Source: Gluconacetobacter entanii
GTDB lineage: Bacteria; Pseudomonadota; Alphaproteobacteria; Acetobacterales; Acetobacteraceae
Direction: 5' to 3'
DNA: 64,000 bases
NCBI RefSeq assembly: GCF_003206495.1
Contig: NZ_NKUF01000003.1
Coordinates: 1-64,000 of the forward strand
The notes under the pieces were generated by a model that worked only from the letters and a program-made list of their open reading frames with translations, was not told the origin of the DNA and searched no databases. Positions within the stretch are counted from its first letter, which is position 1. Every line of letters begins with the position of its first letter. The position numbers and the translations under genes were made by a program. Positions 29,561-37,645 of this stretch are shown one piece after another.

Positions 29561-30306
29561 CGCCGCCGTCCGCGCGCCAGTTGCCTGAGGGGACGGTCGC
29601 GCTGGTGACCGGCGCAAGCCGGGGCATCGGGCGCGCCGTGGCCTGCGCCCTGGCCGGGGCGGGCGCGCACTGCATCCTCGTGGCCCGGACGGTGGGCGGA
29701 CTGGAACGCACCGACGACCTGATTGCCGCGCGCTGTGGTGGCGCGGGGGCGACGCTGCTGCCGATGGACCTTGCCGATGGCGCAGCACTCGACATGCTTG
29801 GCCCGTCGGTCATGGCCCGGTTCGGGCGGCTTGATATCCTTGTCCACTGTGCCGCGACGCTGGGGGTGCTGACGCCCGTGACCCACATGGATGTGGGGGC
29901 GTGGCAGGACTGCCTTGCGCTGAACACCACGGCGGCATGGCGTCTGATTCGCACGACCGCCCCCCTGCTGGAACATGCGCCGCATGGGCGCGCCGTGTTC
30001 CTGACCGATGCCCATGCCAGCGCACCTGCCCCGTTCTGGGGCATGGTGGCGGCGTCACGTGCGGCGCAGGACGCGCTGGTGCGGACATGGGCGTGCGAAA
30101 TCCCCGCCACGTCGGGCCTGCGGGTCAACCTGTTCGATCCCGGAATCGTCGCGACACGGATGCGCCGGCAGGCCATGCCCGGCGGTGATCCCGCGCCCCT
30201 GCCTCGTCCGGAGCAGGTGGCACGACAGATCGTGCCCTTGTGCCTGCCTGGGGAGATGCGACAGGGGCAGCGGATTGTTGCCATGCCTGTTGTGCAGCAG
30301 GGGTGA
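29557..30306 (+). CDS. SDR-fold protein with altered catalytic motif
   Basis: 249 residues with a clear Rossmann N-terminus (VALVTGASRGIGRAVACALAGAGA, residues 14-37), a VHCAATLG equivalent of the NAG motif and LNTTAAWRL. At the active site the usual YAASK is VAASR (residues 164-168), so both the catalytic Tyr and Lys are replaced. It therefore probably binds NAD(P) but may not do standard dehydrogenase chemistry. The GTG start overlaps the purF stop (GTGA), so it is co-translated with PurF. E. coli has no equivalent there. Function not known. Confidence 0.88.
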   Translation: MTPPSARQLPEGTVALVTGASRGIGRAVACALAGAGAHCILVARTVGGLERTDDLIAARCGGAGATLLPMDLADGAALDMLGPSVMARFGRLDILVHCAATLGVLTPVTHMDVGAWQDCLALNTTAAWRLIRTTAPLLEHAPHGRAVFLTDAHASAPAPFWGMVAASRAAQDALVRTWACEIPATSGLRVNLFDPGIVATRMRRQAMPGGDPAPLPRPEQVARQIVPLCLPGEMRQGQRIVAMPVVQQG

Positions 30307-30317
30307 GGCTGTTCTTC

Positions 30318-30353
30318 TGAAGCTTTTTGAAAAAAGCTTCACCAAAAACTTCT
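30318..30353. repeat. Dispersed repeat, copy C (half element)
   Basis: One GAAGCTTTTT/AAAAAGCTTC hairpin followed by ACCAAAAACTTCT, 11 bases after the SDR stop codon. Only the right half of the double-hairpin element is present, where it can serve as an intrinsic terminator. Confidence 0.75.
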
Positions 30354-30396
30354 ATAAATTCAGGAATATGCTGTCGCGGTATTCCGCCTTGCGCAA

Positions 30397-30452
30397 AGTC
30401 ATGGTTTCCAAAGGGCAATGCCCTTTGGCGGGTTTCAGGGCAGAGCCCTGAG
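30397..30452. repeat. Partial copy of the 161-bp palindrome-rich repeat
   Basis: AAGTCATGGTTTCC, then AAAGGGCAATGCCCTTTGG and AGGGCAGAGCCCT reproduce the right part of the tandem unit at 7822-8140. It lies just after half-element C, upstream of ybaK. Confidence 0.75.
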
Positions 30453-30508
30453 GACACCCACGGATTCCGGTTGTGCATCGGGACGTATCTGCCCCTATAC
30501 TGCGCCGC

Positions 30509-30982
30509 ATGAGCAAGAGCACACCCGCGACGGCTGCCCTCGATGAGGCCGGTGTCGCCTATACGGTTGTTCCGTATGAATATGATTCCAGCGCCGATCA
30601 GGTCGGCAACCATGCAGCGCAGGCGATCGGGGAGCCGCCGGAGCGGGTTTTCAAGACCCTGATGGTGGAGGTTGATGGCCGGGGTGCCTGCGTGGTCGTG
30701 CCGGTTGCCCGCAGCATCAGCATGAAGAAGGTCGCCGCAGCATTCGGCGGCAAGTCCGCGCAGATGATGAAGCCCCCCAACGCCGAACGCGCCACCGGGT
30801 TCAAGGTGGGCGGCATCAGTCCGTTCGGGCAGAAGAAGCAGGTCCCGACCGCCATCGCGCAGGAAGCACAGGCCGAGCCGTACATGGTCATCAATGGCGG
30901 AAAGCGCGGATTGCTGGTGCGCCTGTCGCCTGCTGACGCGATGCAGGCCAGCGGCGCATTCCCCGCCGACCTGCTGTCGTAA
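30509..30982 (+). CDS. ybaK: Cys-tRNA(Pro) deacylase YbaK/EbsC
   Basis: 157 residues, the usual YbaK length. It has VPYEYD near residue 23, ERVFKTLMVEVDG with the catalytic Lys, ARSISMKKVAAAFGGKSAQMM, GFKVGGISPFGQKKQVPT and a final NGGKRGLLVRLSP, all signatures of the YbaK/ProX editing family. It hydrolyses Cys mischarged on tRNA-Pro in trans. The start is ATG 30509. It stands alone between repeats and converges with the OmpH gene. Confidence 0.95.
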   Translation: MSKSTPATAALDEAGVAYTVVPYEYDSSADQVGNHAAQAIGEPPERVFKTLMVEVDGRGACVVVPVARSISMKKVAAAFGGKSAQMMKPPNAERATGFKVGGISPFGQKKQVPTAIAQEAQAEPYMVINGGKRGLLVRLSPADAMQASGAFPADLLS

Positions 30983-30988
30983 ATAGGT

Positions 30989-31044
30989 AAAAGCTTCAGA
31001 AGAACGCCGCCTTTTCAAAAAAAGGCGGCACCCGAAAACTTCTG
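30989..31044. repeat. Dispersed repeat, copy D
   Basis: A degenerate left half (AAGCTTCAGAAGAACG) is followed by a perfect GCCGCC/GGCGGC hairpin with A/T loop and ACCCGAAAACTTCTG. It lies between the convergent ybaK and OmpH genes, with only 79 bases between stops. Confidence 0.8.
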
Positions 31045-31061
31045 TTTTTAAAAGACGGTTT

Positions 31062-31808
31062 TTACTGTTCGCCGCCCTGGTCGTTCATCTGGAACGGCGC
31101 GACGGGGTACTTGCCCGACTTCGCGATTTCCTCGGGGTCTTCGTTGGGGCCGGGGATGTAGACCGACGGAAGCGTGGTGTTGAGGTGGGTGACGACCTCG
31201 TTGCTGATTTCGAGCGTATTGTCATGCAGCGCCGCCGTGCCCGCCTGCAGCACCATCGTCATGCCGCGCGCCCGCGCGATGGCGGAGACGATCTGTTGGA
31301 TTTCGCGCTGCACCTGATTCAGGACGACCTGCGCGTCTTCTTCAAGGATGCGGTTGCGGTTGCCGAACTTGGTGCGGTCCGCCATGACGCGCTTCTGCAG
31401 TTCCTGCTGCTGCGCCGGGGTCGGGGCCTTGCCGCTCTTGAGGATGCCCTGGCGGATGCCCTGCAACTGCGTTTCCTCGGCCCGGACATCACTGACAAGG
31501 GCCTCGCGCCGGGTGCCGAGTTCCTTTTCAATCTTCTGTACCGCGACCGACTGTCCCATGATCATCTGGGTATTGAACACGCCGATCACGGGGGCCGTGG
31601 GGCGCACGCCAGCAGGCAGCGGCTTGAATTCCGGCACCGCCGGCATCGGCAGGACCGGCGGCTGCTGCGGCTGTTCCGCGCCGGGGGCCACGCCCTGCGC
31701 CATTGCCGCAACCGGCGCCAGGGTCATCGCCAGCGCCAGCGTGGCCCAGCGTCCGAACCCTGCCCGCTGACGGGTCGTGGCAAGCCCGGCATTGCGCTTA
31801 GCTGTCAT
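31062..31808 (-). CDS. OmpH/Skp-family periplasmic protein
   Basis: 248 residues starting at ATG 31808. A signal peptide ends AAMA-Q around residue 38. A Pro-rich stretch follows, then VIGVFNTQMIMGQSVAVQKIEKELGTRREAL, the Skp-type opening, and a long charged coiled coil (about residues 100-190), then GMTMVLQAGTAALHDNTLEISNEVVTHLN, the closing strand. OmpH/Skp chaperones hold outer-membrane proteins in the periplasm. It is longer than E. coli Skp because of the N-terminal Pro-rich part and the C-terminal extension (VYIPGPNEDPEE). It stands alone, not in a bamA-lpxD cluster. Confidence 0.82.
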   Translation of the reverse strand: MTAKRNAGLATTRQRAGFGRWATLALAMTLAPVAAMAQGVAPGAEQPQQPPVLPMPAVPEFKPLPAGVRPTAPVIGVFNTQMIMGQSVAVQKIEKELGTRREALVSDVRAEETQLQGIRQGILKSGKAPTPAQQQELQKRVMADRTKFGNRNRILEEDAQVVLNQVQREIQQIVSAIARARGMTMVLQAGTAALHDNTLEISNEVVTHLNTTLPSVYIPGPNEDPEEIAKSGKYPVAPFQMNDQGGEQ

Positions 31809-31972
31809 AATCCAAATCCATGATTGTTCCGCCATCCAATATCTTTGGGTAGCGGATCATATGGCGAATTAACAGCCCCGGTCCCATAAAAAAGCCCCCA
31901 TGAAAAACATGGTGTCGCGTCATGTGGGGACCAGGTGGAATGTCGGGTGGAGGCGGGCCGTGCCGTGTAGTG

Positions 31973-32425
31973 TCACAGACGCCACAACAGGGGAGTGTGG
32001 GACAGGAAAATCACGAACAGGCCGCCCAGGAAGGCGATGCGGAACCCGCGGTTGGCCCCGGCCTCAAGAAGCTGGTCACGGGTCAGGATCTGCATGAAGG
32101 GGTCGTACATCCGCCCCCGCTGTGCCTCAGGCATGCCCGACAGCCGTCCCCGCCATTCGTTCCTGTGGCGCAGTTGTTCGGTACTGGAAATATTTACCCG
32201 TTCGTAAAGGGAGGTGACATAGGAATCCAGATCCTCGATTCGGAACAGGATTTCACGGGCATTCTTCACGGCGGCATGGGGTCCGGTCCGCACCAGCCGC
32301 AGACAGCGCAGGCGAAAGGGGGTGATTCCGATATGTTCTGCCGCCTCAGGCATCGAAAGCATGCGCTTGAGGGGGAACATATGAACCGTAGCCTGCGGAT
32401 CGTCAGAGATGATGGGGCCGGTCAT
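31973..32425 (-). CDS. Helix-turn-helix protein with C-terminal membrane segment
   Basis: 150 residues. The N-terminal part (LSMPEAAEHIGITPFRLRCLRLVRTGPHAAVKNAREILFRIEDLDSYV, about 23-70) matches MerR/excisionase-type winged helix domains. The middle is charged (LYERVNISSTEQLRHRNEWRGRL). The last 23 residues (FRIAFLGGLFVIFLSHTPLLWRL) are hydrophobic enough to be a membrane anchor. A DNA-binding domain tethered to the inner membrane is inferred. Start may be 32425, 32380 or 32362. It is transcribed away from the GNAT gene across 323 bases in which I see only probable promoters, no RNA or gene. Confidence 0.68.
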   Translation of the reverse strand: MTGPIISDDPQATVHMFPLKRMLSMPEAAEHIGITPFRLRCLRLVRTGPHAAVKNAREILFRIEDLDSYVTSLYERVNISSTEQLRHRNEWRGRLSGMPEAQRGRMYDPFMQILTRDQLLEAGANRGFRIAFLGGLFVIFLSHTPLLWRL

Positions 32426-32748
32426 GATATGTGGTAAAATCGACCATCATTCCTTGGCCTGTCAAATGGAATATGGCCGTGGCGTAAGGCCTGCGCACAT
32501 ATGACCCATGCAGCGCCACGCCACGGTCATGGCCCGCCATGGGGCCGTATGCGCGCCCCCGCACGGGGGCGGCCGGCCCGTCATGGTCGGGGAATCTGGC
32601 GCGGGCGGTATAAAAAGCGGGACAAACGCCGTCCATCGCAGATATCATCAGATGGGGCGCCGCCCCCGCCGCATATGCGCCCCGGATGATATCCCGGTTC
32701 GGCCCTGATCCATGCATCAGGGCACGCCATGCAGAGGTGAGGTTACAC
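32426..32748. other. Divergent intergenic region
   Basis: 323 bases between the starts of the HTH/membrane gene and the GNAT gene. It contains a CGCCCCC-GCA-GGGGGCG hairpin near 32552-32570 and GC-rich sequence, but no reading frame with convincing composition and no recognisable RNA. It presumably carries two divergent promoters. Confidence 0.4.
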
Positions 32749-33276
32749 ATGGACCGTCGCATTCGCACCGGACGACTGGAACTCAGCCCCGTCTCATGGC
32801 GGGACATTGATGACGTGGCGCGCCTGAAGGCCAATGCCGGGGCCGTGGGCGTGCGCTGCTGCGGCATACGTTCACGCGGGCAGAGCGAGGCCGATGTGGC
32901 CGCAAGCATCTTTAGCTGGGGCCGCAACGGCGTGGGCCTTTTCGCCGTGCGTGAAAGGGGCCGTTTCGTGGGCATGGCCGGGGTGCGTCCCGGTGGGCAG
33001 GGGGATAGCTACGAATTCGAATTCGCCCTGTGCCCCACGCGCGCGGGCCGTGGCCTGACGCGGGAGGCGGCGGGCGCCGCGCTGGCCTTTGTCCATGATG
33101 CAGGGGTGGAGCGCGTGATCGCCCATGTGCCTGATGGCGACATCATGGGGCGCCAGATCATCGGCGGCAGCGGCATGGCCCTGTGCCAGCATTATGCTGG
33201 CCCCGACGGGCGGGAGATGCTGCTCTATCACAGCGTCCGCCGTCCCGTGGTCATGTCAGGGCCGGTGATTCACTGA
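32749..33276 (+). CDS. GNAT-family N-acetyltransferase (RimJ/RimL-like)
   Basis: 175 residues from ATG 32749, with GAGGT 5 bases upstream. Opens IRTGRLELSPVSWRDIDDVARLKAN, as in RimJ/RimL-type GNATs, and has the strand VRERGRFVGMAGV. The acetyl-CoA loop region (CPTRAGRGLTREAAGAALAFVHDAG) resembles the GxGxA motif, with Arg-rich substitutions (RAGRGLT). Typical substrates are protein N-termini or small amines; none can be assigned. It converges with mlaC across copy E of the repeat. Confidence 0.82.
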   Translation: MDRRIRTGRLELSPVSWRDIDDVARLKANAGAVGVRCCGIRSRGQSEADVAASIFSWGRNGVGLFAVRERGRFVGMAGVRPGGQGDSYEFEFALCPTRAGRGLTREAAGAALAFVHDAGVERVIAHVPDGDIMGRQIIGGSGMALCQHYAGPDGREMLLYHSVRRPVVMSGPVIH

Positions 33277-33334
33277 GGCAGCCTCTTTATAAGAAATGGC
33301 TTTGTTCTGACTTTTTTCACGAAGGCTGTGGTTT

Positions 33335-33373
33335 CTGAAGCTTTTTGGAAAAAGCTTCACCAAAAACTTCTTT
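33335..33373. repeat. Dispersed repeat, copy E
   Basis: GAAGCTTTTT-GG-AAAAAGCTTC hairpin followed by ACCAAAAACTTCT between the convergent GNAT and mlaC genes. A decayed trace of the 161-bp repeat follows at about 33415-33455. Nothing else is seen in this 269-base gap. Confidence 0.78.
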
Positions 33374-33545
33374 GAATTTAAGGCCATTTCCTGCGGCGGC
33401 CTTCCCGATTCCATGAAGCTATGGTTCCCAAGGGGACAGCGGCCTGGGGCACCAGCATTGATGCCCAACAATCACGGGGCCTGAAAACCCGAACGGGGCG
33501 GGACATGGTCCCACCCCGCACAGGCACGCCACAGGTCATGCCTGT

Positions 33546-34163
33546 TCAGTGATGGTTGGCAAGCTGCTTTGTCAGGGCATGCAGCAGCGCATCGACGTTG
33601 CCGCCATTGCGCGCGATGTAGGAACTGTAATCCTGCCGCTGCGTCAGGCGCAGGCTGGCCCCTTCGCCCACGACATCCACCACCTTTGGCGTACCGCTGC
33701 TGGAACTGATGACCCATTCCGTATTGGCGGGTGGCTGTCCCGGGCGGTTGATGACGGTGGAAACCGCGATGTCCTCGCCCGAGGGGGCAGTCTGCCCCAC
33801 CGTGAAGGAAACGCCACGATAATCGCCGATCTTGTCCGTGATGGCGTTGACCAGCACCTGGTGGAACAGTTGCAGGTAGTGGGTCTGCTGTTCCGGGGTG
33901 GCGATACGCCAGTACCGCCCGATGCAGTACCGGCCGATCGCATCGACATCCACGTTCTGATCCAGCAGGGGTTCGATCTGCTGTTTCTTCTGCGACAGGG
34001 AAATGTCGTTGTTGACGATGGCAACCAGCTTGTTTCCAAAATCATGGACAAACGTGCGGGCCTGCGCACCGCTGTCAACGGCATGGACGGGGGCTGTCAC
34101 CGACAGGGTGCCGGCGATCGTGAGAAGACCCAGTGCATGGCGACGGGTGAAAGATGTCTGCAT
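33546..34163 (-). CDS. mlaC: MlaC/Ttg2D-type phospholipid-binding protein
   Basis: 205 residues with an N-terminal signal (SFTRRHALGLLTIAGTLSVTAPVHA) that has twin Arg and may use the Tat route. The mature part has FGNKLVAIVNND, DVDAIGRYCIGRYWRIATPEQQTHYLQLFHQVLVNAI, typical of the MlaC/HpnM family, and VVDVVGEGASLRLTQRQDYSSYIARNGGNVDALLHAL near the end. MlaC shuttles phospholipids through the periplasm between MlaA and the inner-membrane MlaFEDB complex. It is 24 bases after mlaA, so they form an operon. It could be the hopanoid-linked paralogue HpnM, but no hpn genes are visible. Confidence 0.9.
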   Translation of the reverse strand: MQTSFTRRHALGLLTIAGTLSVTAPVHAVDSGAQARTFVHDFGNKLVAIVNNDISLSQKKQQIEPLLDQNVDVDAIGRYCIGRYWRIATPEQQTHYLQLFHQVLVNAITDKIGDYRGVSFTVGQTAPSGEDIAVSTVINRPGQPPANTEWVISSSSGTPKVVDVVGEGASLRLTQRQDYSSYIARNGGNVDALLHALTKQLANHH

Positions 34164-34187
34164 CGCTGTGTCCCTGTATGGTTCTTT

Positions 34188-35006
34188 TTATCTGTTGCTG
34201 TACCAGTCCGGCACCGTGGCGCGGTTGTCGGCCTTGATGGCCGCCGCCTGCGCCTTGCGCTGCTGCTGGTAGGCGCTGCGGATCGTGGCGTAAGGATCAA
34301 GCGAATCCTTCAGGACCTGATCGAGCGCATCGACATTGGTGGCCATGCCGTTGATGGTGCCCATGATGCTGTAGGCCCAGTTGAAGGTCACCAGACCATA
34401 ACCACGCGGCACGTAGTTCCATGGCGCAAGCCCGACATCAATGCCATAGCCGATGCCATCACGGAAGGAGGACGGGCCCAGCACCGGCAGGAACAGGTAA
34501 GGCCCTGACGGAACCCCCCATGTCGCCATCGTCAGGCCCGCATCGTTGTCATGATGCTTGTACCCGGCATAGGAGGCGACATCGATCAGCCCGCCAATGC
34601 CCGCGGTCATGTTGATGCACCAGCGCACGAAGGCGTCGCCCGCGCGGCGGGACTTGCCCGCGCCCACGTCGTTGAAGAACACGACCGGTTCGTTCATGGT
34701 CTGGTACAGGTTGCCGAACGAATTGCGCAGCGGGCGCGGCACGGCCCAGATATACGCCTTCGCGACCGGGCGCAGCGTATATTTGTTGGCCCACATGGTG
34801 ATGCCGAACGCCTTGCGGTTCATCTTCTCGTACCGGTCGTTGGCTTCGTTGTATTCCGCCAGCGCGTCGGGATCCTTGGGCGGTGGCGTCGCGCATCCGG
34901 CCAGGGCCAGCAGGCCCATGAGCGCACCGGCCACACGCAGTGCCGGACGACGTGGAAGCGGGGACGGGCGGGGCGACGAAGAATTCGATCCTGTCTCTGC
35001 GCGCAT
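34188..35006 (-). CDS. mlaA: MlaA/VacJ outer-membrane lipoprotein
   Basis: 272 residues starting at ATG 35006. A signal peptide ends in the lipobox LALAGC (Cys at about residue 38). The mature part has EYNEANDRYEKMNRKAFGITMWANKY, RNSFGNLYQTMNEPVVFFNDV and WGVPSGPYLFLPVLGPSSFRDGIGYGID, all family signatures. MlaA removes mislocated phospholipids from the outer leaflet of the outer membrane and passes them to MlaC, whose gene follows 24 bases downstream. Confidence 0.95.
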   Translation of the reverse strand: MRAETGSNSSSPRPSPLPRRPALRVAGALMGLLALAGCATPPPKDPDALAEYNEANDRYEKMNRKAFGITMWANKYTLRPVAKAYIWAVPRPLRNSFGNLYQTMNEPVVFFNDVGAGKSRRAGDAFVRWCINMTAGIGGLIDVASYAGYKHHDNDAGLTMATWGVPSGPYLFLPVLGPSSFRDGIGYGIDVGLAPWNYVPRGYGLVTFNWAYSIMGTINGMATNVDALDQVLKDSLDPYATIRSAYQQQRKAQAAAIKADNRATVPDWYSNR

Positions 35007-35359
35007 GCTCGTTTCCGCTTCCCTCTGTCTTCTAGGTTCCGGCGGAAGAACGCCGGAGGCTATGTATTTATAAAACCTTGTGTGGGCCATGCCCGCGTGC
35101 GTCCCTCTCTAGCATGGGATGGGCGTTGTGCAATCCGCAAGCGGGGGATCGGACGGATATTGTGCCTGCATTGCAATGACGACATGGGAGTAAACCGGGT
35201 TTTCACACCGACATGCAATGACATCGTAACATGCGATTGTCGCAAAAGGTGTGGCCGGGAATCCACATCTCCCCCCGCACCGCGTCCGCCATCCCCTCCG
35301 CGCCATGGCGTGCGGCGCGGGCGGGGCGTGGTCACGCGATGTTGAGGGCGAAGCCGTCC
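35007..35359. other. Intergenic region between thyX and mlaA
   Basis: 353 bases downstream of thyX and upstream of mlaA, both on the minus strand. I see no convincing gene, RNA or strong hairpin. It must contain the mlaA promoter. Confidence 0.35.
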
Positions 35360-36313
35360 TCAGCCGCCATTCAGGCGGGGTGCGATTTCGGGAAACAGGG
35401 TGGCAAGCTCCGTGATCTCGCGCCGTGACAGGCCCTCCGCCTTCGGATCCACCGGCCTGCCCGCCATGACCGCGCGCAGCACCCGCAGCGCCGGACCCGA
35501 CAGCAGGGCGGCGTCGCGCATGTAGTCGCAGAAGGCCCCATAGGTCAGCGGCACCCATTTTTCCACGAGTCCGAGGATGGCGTCGGCATAGGCGCGGATT
35601 TCGTACTGCGCGTGGCTGTCTGCGCGCAGGCGCAGGAAATGCAGCAGGTTCCACAGGTTAATCTGCCAGTAGAACTGCGTCATGATGTTGACCGGCAGGT
35701 TCATGCGCGCCAGTTCGCGCGCGATCGACGGCCGCGCGGGATCGACGGTTCCACCCGCCGCGTCCTCGTTGAGCAGTTCGAGATAATGGTCATAGCACCG
35801 CGCCGCGTCGTCACGCAGGATATCGAGCACCTGCTGCGCCTGTTTGGGGGGCAGGCTGGTGCCGCGTCCCTGCTTGTTGCTTGCGGACTGCACCGCGATG
35901 TCCTCGGGGCGGGGGAAGTAGAATTCCTTCTCCAGCACGGAATAGCGCGCGGAATATTCGTTGATGCTCGCGGTGCGGTGGCGGAACCACTGCCGCGTGA
36001 CGAAGATCGGCGCGCGGACATGCAGCTTGATGACCGCCAGTTCGAACGGGCTGGTATGGCGGTTGCGCATCAGGTAGCGGATCAGGCCCCGGTCGTCCGA
36101 CGTGCTTTTCGTGCCCTTGCCATAGGACACGCGCGCACCCTGCACGATGCCGTCATCGCCGCCCATGTAATCGACCAGGCGGACGAATCCCGTGTCCAGC
36201 ACGCCGACGGGTTCGTACATCGCCTCCTCGAGTGCGGGGACGACAAGGCGGCGGGTTGGGGTCCATGCGGCGCGCGCCGCCTCGATTGCCGATTTCTGGT
36301 CATTGGAAAACAT
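35360..36313 (-). CDS. thyX: FAD-dependent thymidylate synthase
   Basis: 317 residues from ATG 36313 (MFSNDQKSAIEAAR). The flavin signature RHRTASINEYSARYS occupies residues 111-125, matching RHRxxSxNExSxRYS exactly. Further family features are HTSPFE and the C-terminal MNLPVNIMTQFYWQINLWNLLHFLRLR. It makes dTMP from dUMP with methylene-THF and a reduced FAD. It is longer than some ThyX proteins because of an extended N-terminus. An upstream GTG/ATG at 36367 is less likely. Confidence 0.97.
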   Translation of the reverse strand: MFSNDQKSAIEAARAAWTPTRRLVVPALEEAMYEPVGVLDTGFVRLVDYMGGDDGIVQGARVSYGKGTKSTSDDRGLIRYLMRNRHTSPFELAVIKLHVRAPIFVTRQWFRHRTASINEYSARYSVLEKEFYFPRPEDIAVQSASNKQGRGTSLPPKQAQQVLDILRDDAARCYDHYLELLNEDAAGGTVDPARPSIARELARMNLPVNIMTQFYWQINLWNLLHFLRLRADSHAQYEIRAYADAILGLVEKWVPLTYGAFCDYMRDAALLSGPALRVLRAVMAGRPVDPKAEGLSRREITELATLFPEIAPRLNGG

Positions 36314-36429
36314 GGGCCACCATTCTGTTCGGGGTATGAGCGTTGCCGCGCATACCATGCCCGGCATTGTCCTTGCCAGTTTCGGATTTCATCATTCCAC
36401 ATATCTTGCGCCCGCGTGCCATCGTCCCT

Positions 36430-36800
36430 ATATCTGTCGGTGCCGGAGGGGTTCGCCCCTTGGCTATGGCGATAAACGGCGCGTGGAATAAGTGTTGTGG
36501 ACCCGGGGGCGGTACCCGGCGTTTCCACCAGTATTTTCGCGATGGATGGCCCCGCGGGGCCGTGGCATCCGAAAGATGGGAACGAAACAGGCTCGACACG
36601 CATGGTAAAGACCCGCCTTTTGCCCGGCATTGTACCACCGTTATCGGGCTAAACATACAAGTGCCAATGATAACTCTGAGGTGCTCGCTGTCGCTGCATA
36701 AGCGATAAGCGCGGTCCGGGGGGGCACCGGGCAACAGAAGCTCCCCCACTTTCCCGCCCTGCCTGATCCGGTTGCATCGCCTATCCGCTTCGTGAAGGCG
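36430..36800 (+). ncRNA. ssrA: Transfer-messenger RNA, two-piece circularly permuted type
   Basis: The acceptor piece comes first and ends CGTTTCC-A-CCA at 36520-36530. A 47-base spacer with a GGCCCCGCGGGGCC hairpin follows. The coding piece then begins GGGAACG at 36578, which pairs with CGTTTCC to form the acceptor stem. The tag frame at 36663-36701 reads GCC AAT GAT AAC ... GCA TAA, giving ANDNSEVLAVAA. The stop codon lies in the loop of a TCGCT/AGCGA stem, as in other tmRNAs. This arrangement is the alphaproteobacterial permuted form. The outer ends (about 36430 and 36800) are estimates. Confidence 0.94.
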
Positions 36801-36934
36801 CACGCGCGGTATGCTCCCTTGTCTTGGGACAACGTTTGACGCACAGCTTGATGCTGTGGCACGGCGTGGTCTGAACCCGCATGTCTGATAAGGTCGGCCC
36901 GCGAATCCGGTGCCGCCGTTACGGAGAAGCCCGA

Positions 36935-37543
36935 ATGTCCGATGATCACGACGAGGAAAATGGTTTCGATGCCAGCATTCCCGACAGCCTCCTGCCCTAT
37001 GACGACTGGATCGAGGACGCGTACCGCGATGTGATGCTGCGCGCCTTTGAACATGTCGTGGAGCAAGGGGGGCTGCCCGGTGATCATCATTTCTACCTGA
37101 CATTCCGTACCGACTGGCCCGGCGTGGAGATGCCCGAGCGCCTGCGCAAGCAGTACCCGCATGAAATCACCATCGTCCTGCAGCACCAGTTCCATGGGCT
37201 GAAGGTCGATCGCGCGGCGCGCACGATTTCGGTCAGCCTCGCCTTTGGCGGGGTGCCCGCGACGCTGGTGATCCCGGTGGCGGCGATTTCCGCCTTCGCC
37301 GATCCGGCCATCAAGCTGGCCCTGTCCTTCCGCGTGCCCGAACAGCCGCCACAGCCCGCCCCCTCGGCCGAGATCCACAGTGTCTTCGGCCAGGCACAGA
37401 CCCCGCGTGCGTCGCAGCCTGAAAACCGCGCCGCCACCACGAAGGACGAGGAGGAGGCGACCACATCCGGGGAGGAGCCGTCATCTTCCCCGCAGGTTGT
37501 CAGCCTCGCGGCCTTCCGCAAGCGCGATCCCGAACCGGGCTGA
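36935..37543 (+). CDS. sspB: SspB-type ClpXP adaptor (alpha class)
   Basis: 202 residues from ATG 36935, with GGAG 9 bases upstream. The folded part (about 20-140) contains LPYDDWIEDAYRDVMLRAFEHVVEQGGLPGDHHFYLTFRTDWPGVEMPERLRKQYPHEITIVLQHQFHGLKVD and ISVSLAFGGVPATLVIPVAAISAFADPA, as in SspB proteins. A flexible acidic linker follows, and the C-terminal VVSLAAFRKRD probably docks on ClpX. It binds ssrA-tagged proteins and hands them to ClpXP. The tmRNA gene that makes the tag lies about 135 bases upstream on the same strand. Confidence 0.92.
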   Translation: MSDDHDEENGFDASIPDSLLPYDDWIEDAYRDVMLRAFEHVVEQGGLPGDHHFYLTFRTDWPGVEMPERLRKQYPHEITIVLQHQFHGLKVDRAARTISVSLAFGGVPATLVIPVAAISAFADPAIKLALSFRVPEQPPQPAPSAEIHSVFGQAQTPRASQPENRAATTKDEEEATTSGEEPSSSPQVVSLAAFRKRDPEPG

Positions 37544-37558
37544 GCCACATTTTCATCC

Positions 37559-37584
37559 GGGCGCCCGGGTGGGGCCGGGCGCCC
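37559..37584 (+). terminator. Terminator hairpin after sspB
   Basis: GGGCGCCCGG / CCGGGCGCCC, a perfect 10-bp stem with a GTGGGG loop, begins 15 bases after the sspB stop and is followed by TTGCC. Confidence 0.6.
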
Positions 37585-37645
37585 TTGCCATAAAACCGTC
37601 ACCTGGAACCAATCCGGGGGCATCCAAAAGGCAGGAGACCGTCCG

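Noticed and set aside
36661-36840. Possible 6S RNA suggested by CTCTGAGGTGCTCGC similar to the E. coli 6S 5' end
   Set aside because: The same bases encode the tmRNA tag ANDNSEVLAVAA, and the acceptor stem and CCA are present upstream. The tmRNA reading explains the region fully.
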